Notes: generated by a model from the letters alone, not told the origin. Numbered from the stretch's first letter, positions 23,420 to 32,596 are shown. The stretch: 48,073 nt of DNA from Oscillospiraceae bacterium (GCA_016303235.1 JAEDMB010000001.1:1-48073), one strand, 5' to 3'. Translations and numbers: made by a program.

Positions 23420-25597
23420 TTAAAGTTCTGTAATGATATTTGCGATAAACTGCTGAATCATAAGAGCATCATCAGCTGTGATTCCGTTTCCGGTATTGTG
23501 AACATCGGCACAGAGAATAGCTTCATCGCTGAGAACGTTTGTTTTTGAATCGCCTACATATGATGCTATTGCTACAACATCGGCAATATCAACGAAGCTG
23601 TCGCCGTTTGCATCACCTTTGACACCGCTTATAGGATTAGTTGAAGTAGCTGTTGTAGTTGATGTTGCGGGAGTATTGGTTGCAGAAGTAGTAGCTGTTG
23701 TCTGTGAGGGTCTGGTAGGCTTTGTATTTTCTCCTGATGTTACAGTTGCTGAAGTAACAGTTGTAGTTGTAGTCTGTGTAGTTGTGGAAGTGGTTGAAGT
23801 TACTGTTGTAACAATCGGTTCTTCTGTACTGCCGTCGCCGTAGCCGTCAGAATTGAGGTATCCGTCATATGTTCCGCCGGAGGAAATCTGAATATTTGAG
23901 CTTGCTCTGTCTGAATAGAACTGTACTGCACCTGTCATATTCATATCACTCGGAACTGTGAGAACTGATACAACATTGTTGCCGTCCTTTGCAAAAATAA
24001 GAGTGCCTGCCTGAAGGCTCATATTAGTTGATGAAGTATATTTGCCGTTTGAAGTTGTCGGAGTTTCCATCATATCACTTGTGCCGATTCCGAATACAGT
24101 ACCGCCGGAGAATGTCAGAGTATAGTTTCCGTCACCTTTATCGAATATACCGTTTCCGCCTCTTGTAGGGCCGCATACGATTACAGTACCACCGCTTATA
24201 GTGAGGTTGCCGTTTGAATCGAGACCGTCACCCTCTGCTCTTACATACATGTAACCGCCGGAGATATTGAGCGTACCTGTTGAGGAACTTCCGCCCCAGC
24301 CACCTCCGGGATTCCAGCCACCTGAATTTGAATTTCCGGAACTGTCATTTCCGCCGGCAGCGTTGAAACCGTCATCGGAAGATACTACATGAATATTTCC
24401 GCCTTTGATTTCAATATCATATGCCTCAAGACCTTCATAGGATTTTGTTATATTTATAATACCGTCAGTAATTGTGAGAACGTCATCAGCGTGAACACCG
24501 TCATCGCCAGATGATGCCTGAATATTACCGCCTGATATGTTTATATCAGTAGCGTGAACGCTGTCGTCTGTTGAATTTATTGTGATGTTACCGCCTGCAA
24601 TATTTATAGTACCTTCGATAGTTGTGCTTGTAGTATCATCAGTACAGCCGGCTTTGAGACCCTTTGCACTTGTATCTGTTGAAGTTGAAGTGCTTCCGCC
24701 TCCGCCGGGGAATCCGCCACCACCCATATTTCCGCCTGATGATGAATTTGCAGGGCAGGTTGTTTCAATATTTATATCTCCTCCGTTTATATTAAGGAGC
24801 TGTGATGCGTGGAAACCGTCTGAATATGCAGTTATATCAACAGTTCCGCCGTTTACTGTGATATAGCCCTTTCCTGTTGTTGTATCTGTTTCAGTGGACT
24901 TGATACCGTCACCGCTTGTTGATTTTACAGTAACATTAAGCTTATCGAAAGAAGTATCATCTGCATTTCCTATTGTGACACTGTCCTTTCCTCTTATAGC
25001 ATCATCAACAGCATTTACTATAACAGTACCGTTGTAAATTTTGAGGTCATTTTTTGAAACTATACCGTCTTCGCAGTTTCCGTTTACTGTGAGAGTTCCC
25101 GAACCCTTTATTTTAAGGTCATCGCAGGAATATATAGCACCCATTTTTCCATCAGCATTTGTATAGCTTGTACCGTCTGAAATAGTATTTTCATAGCCTT
25201 TTTTTGCAACAATCTGACATTCATCGCCGATTGATGCAACATAAATCGGGGAATCAGATGTATTTTTGAGATTTACTCCGAGGAGGTCAAGTTCAACAAC
25301 ACCGTCCGGATAAGCAGTTTTGTCAACATTTACAACTATCTGACCTTCAGACATTTCACCTGATACTTCAAATATTGCAGGCTGAGTAATTGTTATAACG
25401 TTGTTGCTTACAGTAGCAATATCTGCTCCGGCAGTAGTAGTAATTCCTGAATCTGAAAGAGTAATAGTATAGGTTTCTGTTGTTACTTCAGTATCAGTTG
25501 CAGTTGTATCAGCTGCAACGGCATAATTGACCGGTGCAAACGGAACTGATGCTGTAAGCATAAATGCTGACGTGAGAATAGCTGTTAATTTTTTCAT
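23420..25597 (-). CDS. Secreted carbohydrate-binding beta-helix protein (Cthe_2159-like) with dockerin
   Basis: The signal peptide (about 1-28) is followed by a repetitive beta-helix of roughly 500 aa. Its rungs (GGNITINSTDDSVHATDINISGG-type, Gly/Asn/Asp-rich) match the Cthe_2159 family, cellulosomal proteins known to bind cellulose and pectic acid. Gly/Ser-rich insertions occur (about 285-300 and 420-440), then a Thr/Ser/Pro linker (about 610-660). A C-terminal type I dockerin has calcium loops DANGDSFVDIAD and ADVHNTGNGITADDAL. It should be docked to a cohesin scaffold at the cell surface. The 725 aa frame is intact. RBS AAGGAG lies upstream; an 11-bp repeat array lies about 170 bases upstream. 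Confidence 0.9.
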   Translation of the reverse strand: MKKLTAILTSAFMLTASVPFAPVNYAVAADTTATDTEVTTETYTITLSDSGITTTAGADIATVSNNVITITQPAIFEVSGEMSEGQIVVNVDKTAYPDGVVELDLLGVNLKNTSDSPIYVASIGDECQIVAKKGYENTISDGTSYTNADGKMGAIYSCDDLKIKGSGTLTVNGNCEDGIVSKNDLKIYNGTVIVNAVDDAIRGKDSVTIGNADDTSFDKLNVTVKSTSGDGIKSTETDTTTGKGYITVNGGTVDITAYSDGFHASQLLNINGGDINIETTCPANSSSGGNMGGGGFPGGGGSTSTSTDTSAKGLKAGCTDDTTSTTIEGTINIAGGNITINSTDDSVHATDINISGGNIQASSGDDGVHADDVLTITDGIINITKSYEGLEAYDIEIKGGNIHVVSSDDGFNAAGGNDSSGNSNSGGWNPGGGWGGSSSTGTLNISGGYMYVRAEGDGLDSNGNLTISGGTVIVCGPTRGGNGIFDKGDGNYTLTFSGGTVFGIGTSDMMETPTTSNGKYTSSTNMSLQAGTLIFAKDGNNVVSVLTVPSDMNMTGAVQFYSDRASSNIQISSGGTYDGYLNSDGYGDGSTEEPIVTTVTSTTSTTTQTTTTTVTSATVTSGENTKPTRPSQTTATTSATNTPATSTTTATSTNPISGVKGDANGDSFVDIADVVAIASYVGDSKTNVLSDEAILCADVHNTGNGITADDALMIQQFIANIITEL

Positions 25598-25678
25598 AAT
25601 AAAAGACTCCTTTTTATTTTAATTTTAAAATATCGGACACTGGATTTGATTTAATGGTTTTTTTCTTCAGGCAAATAC

Positions 25679-25706
25679 TTGACTTTTTCTGAAATATGGT
25701 TATAAT
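25679..25706 (+). promoter_or_regulatory. Candidate promoter of the ATP synthase operon
   Basis: TTGACT (25679-25684), 16-base spacer, TATAAT (25701-25706). It would give a leader of about 140 nt before atpI. No other good plus-strand promoter was found in the gap. Confidence 0.65.
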
Positions 25707-25753
25707 ATAAATATGATTGTATTAAGTTTCCAGTCATTTACCTTATGGTTCAT

Positions 25754-25809
25754 ATTATATTATTTCATTCTTAAAATAGTCTTAAAAATTTCTTGAAATA
25801 ATCTTAAAA
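25754..25809 (-). promoter_or_regulatory. Minus-strand -10 element preceded by four tandem 11-bp repeats
   Basis: On the plus strand TCTTAAAA lies at 25769, 25780 and 25802, with TCTTGAAA at 25791: four copies at an exact 11-base period. On the minus strand they read TTTTAAGA and run up to a TATAAT (25754-25759) that has no -35 match, placing the array at about -22 to -62. This is the layout of a promoter activated by an OmpR/PhoB-type regulator. It would drive the dockerin protein gene; the regulator is not known. Confidence 0.6.
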
Positions 25810-25853
25810 TTTTCGTGAATTGTGAGGATAATTTTGTTGAACAGGTAAAAAAT

Positions 25854-26228
25854 ATGAACAGCTTTAATTTTAAAAATGAACTGAAATTCATTCTGTTATG
25901 GACACTTTCGCTTGACCTGATTGCTTATGGCATATCTGTATTATTTATAGGTATAAATATAAGATTCCTTATAGGTCTTGCACTCGGCAGTACAGCACTG
26001 TTTATAAATCTGTGGCACCTTAACAGGTCAGTTTCAAGAATTGCCGTATCAGGAGGCAGAGGCAGAAATCCTATGATGGGCGGATATCTTCTGCGTTCTC
26101 TGATTGCGTGTACTGTTGTAATAATTTCATTCCGGTTTGACTGGATTAATACAGTCGGAGCTGTTCTTCCGTTTTTTTACCCCAAAGTGATTTACACTTT
26201 GTATTCCATAGTAAAAGGAGGTAAATAG
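25854..26228 (+). CDS. atpI: ATP synthase subunit I (AtpI-like assembly protein)
   Basis: Small integral membrane protein ahead of atpB, the usual position of AtpI, which assists c-ring assembly or Mg2+ uptake. The 124 aa (from the ATG) hold four hydrophobic segments (LILLWTLSLDLIAYGISVLFI, RFLIGLALGSTALFINLW, LLRSLIACTVVIISF, AVLPFFYPKVIYTLYSIV), a common subunit I pattern. The ATG at 25854 is preferred over the in-frame GTG at 25815, which has no ribosome site. AtpI sequences are poorly conserved, so the call leans on position and topology. Confidence 0.75.
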   Translation: MNSFNFKNELKFILLWTLSLDLIAYGISVLFIGINIRFLIGLALGSTALFINLWHLNRSVSRIAVSGGRGRNPMMGGYLLRSLIACTVVIISFRFDWINTVGAVLPFFYPKVIYTLYSIVKGGK

Positions 26229-26232
26229 TTTT

Positions 26233-26982
26233 TTGAAAATTTCTGATTTTTTCAGGGGAACTAAGGAGATTGACGTTAAAGGTCCCGGAGTCCTGACAAG
26301 CTTTGAAGTTTTCGGAGTAACAATCAATATCACTGAAACCATAGTTTTAGGCTGGCTTCTGATTGCCGTAATTACTGCCGTATGCATATTTATGACGCAT
26401 AAAATGGAAAAAGTTCCGACTAAAAAGCGTCAGATTGTGGCAGAATGGATTGTGAACACATTCCATAATCTGCTTGATGATACTATGGGCAGTCAGTTCA
26501 GAAAATTCACGCCGTATGTTGCGACGATTTTTATTTTTTCAATATGCGGAAGTTTCCTGAGCCTTTTCGGCTTAAGACCTATGACAGGTGATTTCAATGT
26601 TACATTCAGCTGGGCTCTTGTTACTTTTATAATGATTCAGTATACGAAAATCAGGACAAACGGCTTTTTAGGTTATCTCAAGAGCTTCTGTGCTCCGTTC
26701 CCCGTGATGCTTCCTATGAATATCGTAAGTGAAGTATCAACACCAATTTCTATGGGATTCCGTCATTTCGGCAACGTTGCGGGCGGTATGATTATTTCCA
26801 GCCTTATATACTTTGCTCTGACAGGAGTATCAACTGCCATAGGACTTTCCGTTCCGGTGTTTTCAATAGGAATACCGGCAGTTCTTTCAGCATATTTCGA
26901 TTTGTTTTCGGGATTTATGCAGGCATTCATATTCGTTATGCTCACAATGATTTATATCGCAAGCGGAGCAGAAAAAGACTGA
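26233..26982 (+). CDS. atpB: F0F1 ATP synthase subunit a
   Basis: Membrane stator subunit providing the ion half-channels. The 249 aa have five to six transmembrane helices. The essential stator Arg lies in SMGFRHFGNVAGGMII; the final helix has FDLFSGFMQAFIFVMLTMIYI. The start is TTG with an excellent AAAGGAGG (26215-26222). The predicted Na+ specificity rests on the c subunit that follows. 31-base gap to atpE. Confidence 0.95.
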   Translation: MKISDFFRGTKEIDVKGPGVLTSFEVFGVTINITETIVLGWLLIAVITAVCIFMTHKMEKVPTKKRQIVAEWIVNTFHNLLDDTMGSQFRKFTPYVATIFIFSICGSFLSLFGLRPMTGDFNVTFSWALVTFIMIQYTKIRTNGFLGYLKSFCAPFPVMLPMNIVSEVSTPISMGFRHFGNVAGGMIISSLIYFALTGVSTAIGLSVPVFSIGIPAVLSAYFDLFSGFMQAFIFVMLTMIYIASGAEKD

Positions 26983-27013
26983 CTTTTTAAAAAATTTTTG
27001 GAGGTATTTTATT

Positions 27014-27274
27014 ATGGAACTCGCAAAAGCAATTGTACTCGCAGCATCAGCAATAGGTGCAGGACTTGCTATGATAGCAGGTATAGGCCCTGGTATCGGT
27101 GAAGGCTATGCAGTAGGTAAAGCCTGCGAAAGTATCGGCAGACAGCCTGAATCTTCCGGCAAGGTTACCAAAACTATGTTTATCGGCTGTGCCGTTGCGG
27201 AATCAACAGGTATTTACGGCTTTGTTGTAGCTCTTATACTGCTGTTCATCAATCCGTTCATCGATATGCTTTAA
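27014..27274 (+). CDS. atpE: F0F1 ATP synthase subunit c, Na+-type two-carboxylate site
   Basis: The 86-aa hairpin of two helices forms the rotor ring. GIGPGIGEGYAVGKA is helix 1 and VAESTGIYGFVVALILLF is helix 2, with the polar loop RQPE. Ion-site residues are Glu30, Val61, Glu63, Ser64, Thr65 and Tyr68, equivalent to positions 32, 63, 65, 66, 67 and 70 of the Ilyobacter tartaricus Na+ ring. The only difference is Gln32 to Glu, the two-carboxylate variant established for Fusobacterium nucleatum. Na+ coupling is therefore predicted with good support. GGAGG lies before the ATG. Confidence 0.97.
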   Translation: MELAKAIVLAASAIGAGLAMIAGIGPGIGEGYAVGKACESIGRQPESSGKVTKTMFIGCAVAESTGIYGFVVALILLFINPFIDML

Positions 27275-27292
27275 TTTCGGGAGTGAAAAATT

Positions 27293-27796
27293 TTGAATCT
27301 GGACTTTTTGACTATTGACATAGGTTCAATAATTTTCAACCTTGCAAATACCCTTATACTTTTTCTTGTCATAAAGCATTTCCTTTTCAAGCCCGTAAAT
27401 GATATTATCGAACAGCGTAAGCACGATGTCGAGGAAACTTATTCACTGGCTGATGAGGCTCTCGAAAATGCAAGACAGTCTGAAAAGAAATACAATGACC
27501 TTATAGGCAATGCAAGAGAGGAATCCGCTAAGATAATCAAAAATGCCTCCGAAACTGCTAACAGGCGTTCAGAGGAAATTATATCAGAGGCTAAAAGCAA
27601 TGCTGATATGATTATCAGAAAGGCTAATTCCGAAATCGAACGTGAAAAGGCAAACGCACGTTCTGCCGTTCGTGATGAGGTTTCAGACCTTGCTGTTATG
27701 GTTGCCGAAAAGGTTATTGACAAGGAAATCAACAGTGATGACCATCGCCGTTTTATCGATGAGTTTATCGAAAATGTAGGTGAAAATAATGACTGA
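27293..27796 (+). CDS. atpF: F0F1 ATP synthase subunit b
   Basis: Peripheral stalk. One N-terminal transmembrane helix (about 10-28, IIFNLANTLILFLVIKHFLF) is followed by a long charged coiled coil (EQRKHDVEETYSLADEALENA and following) to residue 167. The start is TTG with GGGAGTG upstream; length is normal. Its stop lies inside the start of atpH (8-base overlap). Only one b-type gene is present, as expected in a non-photosynthetic bacterium. Confidence 0.94.
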   Translation: MNLDFLTIDIGSIIFNLANTLILFLVIKHFLFKPVNDIIEQRKHDVEETYSLADEALENARQSEKKYNDLIGNAREESAKIIKNASETANRRSEEIISEAKSNADMIIRKANSEIEREKANARSAVRDEVSDLAVMVAEKVIDKEINSDDHRRFIDEFIENVGENND

Positions 27797-28331
27797 ACCT
27801 AAAATTTCATCAGTTTATGCGGAGGCTCTTTTTGAACTCGCCTGCGAAACTGACTGCCTTGAAGATGTATCTCTTGATTTGATTTCAGTTACTGATATTT
27901 TTGAAAAAAATCCCGAATTTCTGAATCTTCTTTCTGCTCCGAATCTCGGAAAGGAAGAAAAAATCGAATCACTTAAAAAAGTATTCGGGGACGATGAGGG
28001 AATACTGATGAATTTCCTCTGCCTTCTGACCGAAAAGCATCGTATCGGTTATATTTCGGAAATATGTGCTGATTTTAAAAAGCTCTACAACAAGCATAAG
28101 AATATCGAGGAGGTTACTGTTACGACAAGTATTCCCCTTGATGAATCCGAACGCAACAGGCTTATTGTAAAGCTTCAGAATAAGCTCGGAAAGAGAATCA
28201 AGCTTATTGAAAATGTTGACCCGTCCATTATAGGCGGAGTAAGGCTTTCCTACGGCGATACTCTTATTGATAACAGTATAGTATCAAGAATCAATTCAAT
28301 CTCCAAGGAACTCAAGAATAATAATATTTAA
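27789..28331 (+). CDS. atpH: F1 ATP synthase subunit delta (OSCP)
   Basis: Connects the peripheral stalk to the top of F1. 180 aa from the ATG at 27789; the in-frame GTG at 27780 lacks a spaced RBS. The helical N-domain has SVYAEALFELACE. The C-terminal part has the conserved VDPSIIGGVRLSYGDTLIDNSIVSRI (the family's GG-x-x-x-x-x-G-D-x-x-x-D-x-S motif). Overlaps atpF; 15 bases to atpA. Confidence 0.95.
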   Translation: MTEPKISSVYAEALFELACETDCLEDVSLDLISVTDIFEKNPEFLNLLSAPNLGKEEKIESLKKVFGDDEGILMNFLCLLTEKHRIGYISEICADFKKLYNKHKNIEEVTVTTSIPLDESERNRLIVKLQNKLGKRIKLIENVDPSIIGGVRLSYGDTLIDNSIVSRINSISKELKNNNI

Positions 28332-28346
28332 AGAAGGTGTATTATA

Positions 28347-29867
28347 TTGAATTTACGCCCTGAAGAAATCAGCGGTATCATCAAGGAACAGATTAAGCAT
28401 TACAGTAACAAGCTTGAGCTTTCTGACATCGGAACTGTTATGACTGTCGGAGACGGTATCGCAAATATCCACGGCATAGAAAACTGTATGTCGGGCGAGC
28501 TTCTCGAATTTGAAAACGGCGTTAAAGGTATGGCTCTCAACCTTGAACAGGATTTCGTCGGAGCTGTTATGCTCGGTTCTGATACCGATATAAAAGAGGG
28601 TTCTGTTGTAAAGCGTACAGGTCAGATTGTTTCCGTACCGGTCGGCGAGGAAATGATTGGACGTGTAGTTGATGCACTCGGAAAGCCTATTGACGGCAAA
28701 GGCCCTATAAGAACCACTCTCACAGCTCCTATCGAGAAAATCGCATCGGGAATTATTACAAGAAAATCAGTTCATAAGCCCTTGCAGACAGGTATCAAAG
28801 CTATTGACTCTATGATTCCGATAGGCAGAGGTCAGCGTGAACTTATAATAGGTGACCGTCAGACAGGTAAAACTGCAATTGCACTTGATACTATAATAAA
28901 TCAGAAAGGCAAGGATATTATATGTATCTATGTTGCAATCGGTCAGAAACGTTCAACAGTTGCAAACGTTGTTGAAACTCTTACAAAGGCGGGAGCTATG
29001 GATTATTCAATAGTTGTATCCGCTACCGCTTCGGAGCTTGCACCGTTGCAGTATATAGCACCTTATGCAGGCTGTGCAATAGGTGAATATTTCCTTGATA
29101 AAGGTCAGGACGTTCTGTGCGTTTATGATGACTTGTCAAAGCACGCTGTCGCATACAGAACGCTTTCACTTCTTCTCAAAAGACCGCCGGGACGTGAGGC
29201 ATTCCCCGGAGATGTATTCTATCTTCATTCAAGACTTCTTGAACGTGCATGCTCTCTCAATGAAAATTACGGAGGCGGTTCTCTTACTGCACTTCCGATT
29301 ATTGAGACTCAGGCGGGAGACGTTTCAGCATATATCCCTACAAATGTAATTTCAATTACAGACGGTCAGATATTCCTTGAAACAGACCTTTTCAATGCCG
29401 GTATCAGACCTGCTGTCAACCCTGGTATCTCCGTATCACGTGTAGGAAGTGCTGCACAGATTAAGGCTATGAAAAAGGTTTCGGGTTCACTGAAACTTAT
29501 GTATTCGCAGTATCGTGAATTGCAGTCATTCTCACAGTTCGGCTCTGATTTGGATAAGGATACAAAGGAAAGACTCGAACAGGGCGAACGTATTGTTGAA
29601 GTTCTCAAGCAGGACAGAAACAAGCCTGTTGCCGTTGAAAATCAGGTTATAATTATCTATGCCGTTGTAAACAACTATCTTAAGGATATTCCGGTAAAGC
29701 TTATTTCTGATTATCAGAACGCACTTTTTGAATATATTGATACTTCATACCCTGAAATTACCGAATCAATCAGAACTTCCGGACAGCTTTCAGATGAAAA
29801 TGAAACAAAGCTCAGAGAGGCTCTGAGTACCTTTGCTGAAAAATATATGTCCGATAAAAAGCAGTGA
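28347..29867 (+). CDS. atpA: F1 ATP synthase subunit alpha
   Basis: Non-catalytic nucleotide-binding subunit. 506 aa with P-loop GDRQTGKTAIA, IYVAIGQKRSTVA, VVSATASELAPLQYIAPY, and the ATP-synthase alpha/beta signature PAVNPGISVSRVGSAAQ. The start is TTG, preceded by GAAGGTG; the protein begins NLRPEEISGIIKEQI, as in homologues, so no ATG start is missed. 11 bases to atpG. Confidence 0.98.
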   Translation: MNLRPEEISGIIKEQIKHYSNKLELSDIGTVMTVGDGIANIHGIENCMSGELLEFENGVKGMALNLEQDFVGAVMLGSDTDIKEGSVVKRTGQIVSVPVGEEMIGRVVDALGKPIDGKGPIRTTLTAPIEKIASGIITRKSVHKPLQTGIKAIDSMIPIGRGQRELIIGDRQTGKTAIALDTIINQKGKDIICIYVAIGQKRSTVANVVETLTKAGAMDYSIVVSATASELAPLQYIAPYAGCAIGEYFLDKGQDVLCVYDDLSKHAVAYRTLSLLLKRPPGREAFPGDVFYLHSRLLERACSLNENYGGGSLTALPIIETQAGDVSAYIPTNVISITDGQIFLETDLFNAGIRPAVNPGISVSRVGSAAQIKAMKKVSGSLKLMYSQYRELQSFSQFGSDLDKDTKERLEQGERIVEVLKQDRNKPVAVENQVIIIYAVVNNYLKDIPVKLISDYQNALFEYIDTSYPEITESIRTSGQLSDENETKLREALSTFAEKYMSDKKQ

Positions 29868-29878
29868 GGTGATTTGAT

Positions 29879-30736
29879 ATGGCTTCAGGCAATATGAAAG
29901 ACATAAAACGCCGAATCAAAAGCATTGAAAGCACTATGCAGATTACAAAGGCTATGCAACTTGTATCTTCATCTAAATTCAGAAAAGCCAAGGAAAAAGC
30001 TGATACAGCTATGCCGTTTTTCAATGCCGTTTATGAAACTATGTGTGAGATTGCCTCCGAGGACAGATTTTTTAATTCCGCTTATGTCAGGGGAAATGAT
30101 TCCGATGTCACTCTTATGATTGTCATAGCAGGCGACAGAGGACTTGCAGGCGGTTACAATTCAAATGCCATAAAGCTTGCTTTAAGCCGTATGGAGGAAA
30201 CCGGCGGAAATCATGTTGTTATTCCAATCGGAAAAAAGGCTGTTGAATTTTTTTCAAAGCATAATTACAAGATTCTGCGGAGCTATGAAAATATCGGCGA
30301 AAATATGAGCATATACAAGGCTATGGATATTTCAGAGATTATTATAGATTCATACAGAAAGCATAAGTCAATAGGCAGGGTTGAGCTTATTTTTACTGAT
30401 TACGTTTCCCCGATAGTTCAGGAGGCAAGGCATATAAGCGTAATTCCTCTTGAGAGAATTGCCGGAGAGCCTTCACATTCTGTCACACGCTATGAACCTT
30501 CTGCCGGTGCGGTTTTTGAGGAGCTTGTCCCGAAATATATTGCAGGTCTTATATACGGAGCTGTTGTGTGTTCTTTTGCATCGGAACAGGCTTCAAGGCG
30601 TAATGCTATGGAAAACGCCTCCGACAATGCAGAAGAAATGATAGATAATCTTTCACTTATTTACAACAGAGCAAGACAGTCCGCTATTACTCAGGAAATT
30701 ACTGAAATTATCGGCGGTGCAGAGGCTCAGGAATAA
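29879..30736 (+). CDS. atpG: F1 ATP synthase subunit gamma
   Basis: Central rotor shaft. 285 aa: the N-terminal helix MKDIKRRIKSIESTMQITKAMQLVS and C-terminal helix EQASRRNAMENASDNAEEMI, with the NRARQSAITQEITEIIGGAEA end, are diagnostic and pair as the coiled-coil axle. The Rossmann-like middle has VIAGDRGLAGGYNSNAIKLA. GAGGTG precedes the ATG. The stop is 14 bases before the atpD ribosome site region. Confidence 0.97.
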   Translation: MASGNMKDIKRRIKSIESTMQITKAMQLVSSSKFRKAKEKADTAMPFFNAVYETMCEIASEDRFFNSAYVRGNDSDVTLMIVIAGDRGLAGGYNSNAIKLALSRMEETGGNHVVIPIGKKAVEFFSKHNYKILRSYENIGENMSIYKAMDISEIIIDSYRKHKSIGRVELIFTDYVSPIVQEARHISVIPLERIAGEPSHSVTRYEPSAGAVFEELVPKYIAGLIYGAVVCSFASEQASRRNAMENASDNAEEMIDNLSLIYNRARQSAITQEITEIIGGAEAQE

Positions 30737-30752
30737 TTCAAGGAGGAATATA

Positions 30753-32147
30753 ATGCAGAATATCGGAAAAATCGTGCAGATTATCGGTGCGGTTGTCGAC
30801 ATAAGATTTCCCAAGGACAGTCTGCCTAAACTTCTGAACGCTATTGAAATTAATAACGGCAGTCAGAAACTTACTGTCGAAGTTGCACAGCATATAGGCG
30901 ATGACGTTGTACGCTGTATTGCTATGAGTACAACTGACGGACTTGTCAGAGGTATGGACGCTGTCGATACAGGTTCACCTATAAAAGTGCCAGTCGGAAA
31001 GGAAACCCTCGGACGTGTTTTCAATCTTCTCGGAGAGGCAATAGACGACAGACCAGCTCCCGAAACAAAAGAAAAATGGGCTATTCACCGTGAAGCTCCG
31101 AGCTATGAGGAACAGACCGCATCAAGCGAAGTGCTTGAAACGGGAATAAAGGTTATAGACCTTATTGCTCCGTATCTTAAAGGCGGTAAAATCGGACTTT
31201 TCGGCGGTGCAGGCGTAGGAAAGACGGTTCTTATTCAGGAGCTTATAAACAACGTTGCAAATCAGCACGGAGGAATTTCAGTATTTACCGGCGTAGGAGA
31301 GCGTACCCGTGAAGGCAACGACCTTTATAACGAAATGCAGGAAAGCGGAGTTATCGATAAAACCGTACTTGTTTACGGTCAGATGAACGAACCCCCCGGA
31401 GCAAGAATGAGAGTAGGACTTTCCGGTCTGACTATGGCGGAATATTTCAGAGATGTTGAAAATCAGGACGTTCTGCTGTTTATAGATAATATATTCAGAT
31501 TCACACAGGCAGGTTCGGAGGTTTCAGCACTTCTCGGACGTATGCCGTCAGCGGTAGGCTATCAGCCGACTCTTGCAACCGAAATGGGTGCATTGCAGGA
31601 AAGAATTACTTCCACAAACAAGGGTTCAATAACATCAGTACAGGCTGTATACGTTCCGGCTGATGACCTTACAGACCCCGCACCGGCTACAACATTCGCA
31701 CATCTTGATTCAACAACGGTACTTTCAAGACAGATTTCATCACTCGGAATTTATCCGGCTGTCGACCCTCTCGAAAGCAATTCAAGAATACTTACCCCCG
31801 AAATAGTCGGTCAGGAGCATTATGATACAGCAAGGGCAGTTCAGAATATACTCCAGAGATATACCGAACTTCAGGATATTATTGCAATTATGGGTATGGA
31901 CGAGCTTTCCGATGAGGATAAGCTGACTGTTTCGAGAGCAAGAAAAATTCAGAGATTTCTCTCACAGCCTTTCTCTGTTGCTGAAAAATTCACAGGTATG
32001 CAGGGAAAATATGTTCCTATTAAGGAAACTATCAGAGGATTCAAGGAAATTATCGAGGGTAAGCATGACGATTTGCCGGAATCTGCTTTTCTTTTTGTCG
32101 GCACTATTGACGAGGCTGTTGAAAAGGCTAAAAAGGGTGAACAGTAA
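30753..32147 (+). CDS. atpD: F1 ATP synthase subunit beta
   Basis: Catalytic subunit. 464 aa with P-loop GGAGVGKTVLIQE, catalytic Glu in GVGERTREGNDLY, Walker B VLLFIDNIFRFTQAG, and the signature PAVDPLESNSR. The start is ATG 30753 with AAGGAGG (30740-30746); the longer frame from 30717 adds residues overlapping atpG without homology. The stop TAATG overlaps the atpC start by one base. Confidence 0.98.
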   Translation: MQNIGKIVQIIGAVVDIRFPKDSLPKLLNAIEINNGSQKLTVEVAQHIGDDVVRCIAMSTTDGLVRGMDAVDTGSPIKVPVGKETLGRVFNLLGEAIDDRPAPETKEKWAIHREAPSYEEQTASSEVLETGIKVIDLIAPYLKGGKIGLFGGAGVGKTVLIQELINNVANQHGGISVFTGVGERTREGNDLYNEMQESGVIDKTVLVYGQMNEPPGARMRVGLSGLTMAEYFRDVENQDVLLFIDNIFRFTQAGSEVSALLGRMPSAVGYQPTLATEMGALQERITSTNKGSITSVQAVYVPADDLTDPAPATTFAHLDSTTVLSRQISSLGIYPAVDPLESNSRILTPEIVGQEHYDTARAVQNILQRYTELQDIIAIMGMDELSDEDKLTVSRARKIQRFLSQPFSVAEKFTGMQGKYVPIKETIRGFKEIIEGKHDDLPESAFLFVGTIDEAVEKAKKGEQ

Positions 32148-32560
32148 TGAGAACCTTTAAATTTATGGTTATCACTCCCGATAAGATTCTTTTTGACGGC
32201 GATGTTGAACAGGTCATTGTCAGAACTACCGAGGGCGATGTCGGAATTTTAGCAGGCCACGAAAATTATGTTGCAAATCTTCCGGCAGGAGTTCTTAAAA
32301 TAACTCTTGCAGGCGGTGAAGTAAAATATTCCGCAATTGCCGGAGGAATCCTTAAAGTATCCTACGAAAAAACTACAAGAATAATCACGACTGCTTCCGA
32401 ATGGGGCGAGGATATAGATGTTATATGGGCTAACCGTTCAAAAGAGGACGCTTTGAACAAGATTAAGCAGGCGAAAACCGATTCTGAAATGTCACGTGCG
32501 GAATTAAAGCTGAAACGTGCTTTGAACAGAATCCATGTATCATCACTTCAGAAACATTAA
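32147..32560 (+). CDS. atpC: F1 ATP synthase subunit epsilon
   Basis: Rotor-foot and inhibitory subunit. 137 aa: the N-terminal beta sandwich (TFKFMVITPDKILFDGDVEQVIVRTTEGDVGILAGHENYVANL) and the C-terminal helical hairpin (WANRSKEDALNKIKQAKTDSEMSRAELKLKRALNRI). The ATG overlaps the atpD stop by one base, showing coupling. Last gene of the operon, followed at once by a terminator. Confidence 0.95.
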   Translation: MRTFKFMVITPDKILFDGDVEQVIVRTTEGDVGILAGHENYVANLPAGVLKITLAGGEVKYSAIAGGILKVSYEKTTRIITTASEWGEDIDVIWANRSKEDALNKIKQAKTDSEMSRAELKLKRALNRIHVSSLQKH

Positions 32561-32568
32561 ATAAATAT

Positions 32569-32596
32569 CGGGGAACATAAGTTCCCCGAATTTTTT
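32569..32596 (+). terminator. Terminator of the atp operon
   Basis: Perfect 8-bp stem CGGGGAAC (32569-32576) with GTTCCCCG (32581-32588), loop ATAA, then AATTTTTT. The metallophosphoesterase RBS follows directly, so read-through probably feeds that gene. Confidence 0.92.

Noticed and set aside
23619..24866. Long plus-strand frames opposite the beta-helix dockerin gene
   Set aside because: Val- and Pro-rich antisense products of Thr and Gly/Asn repeats; no ribosome sites.
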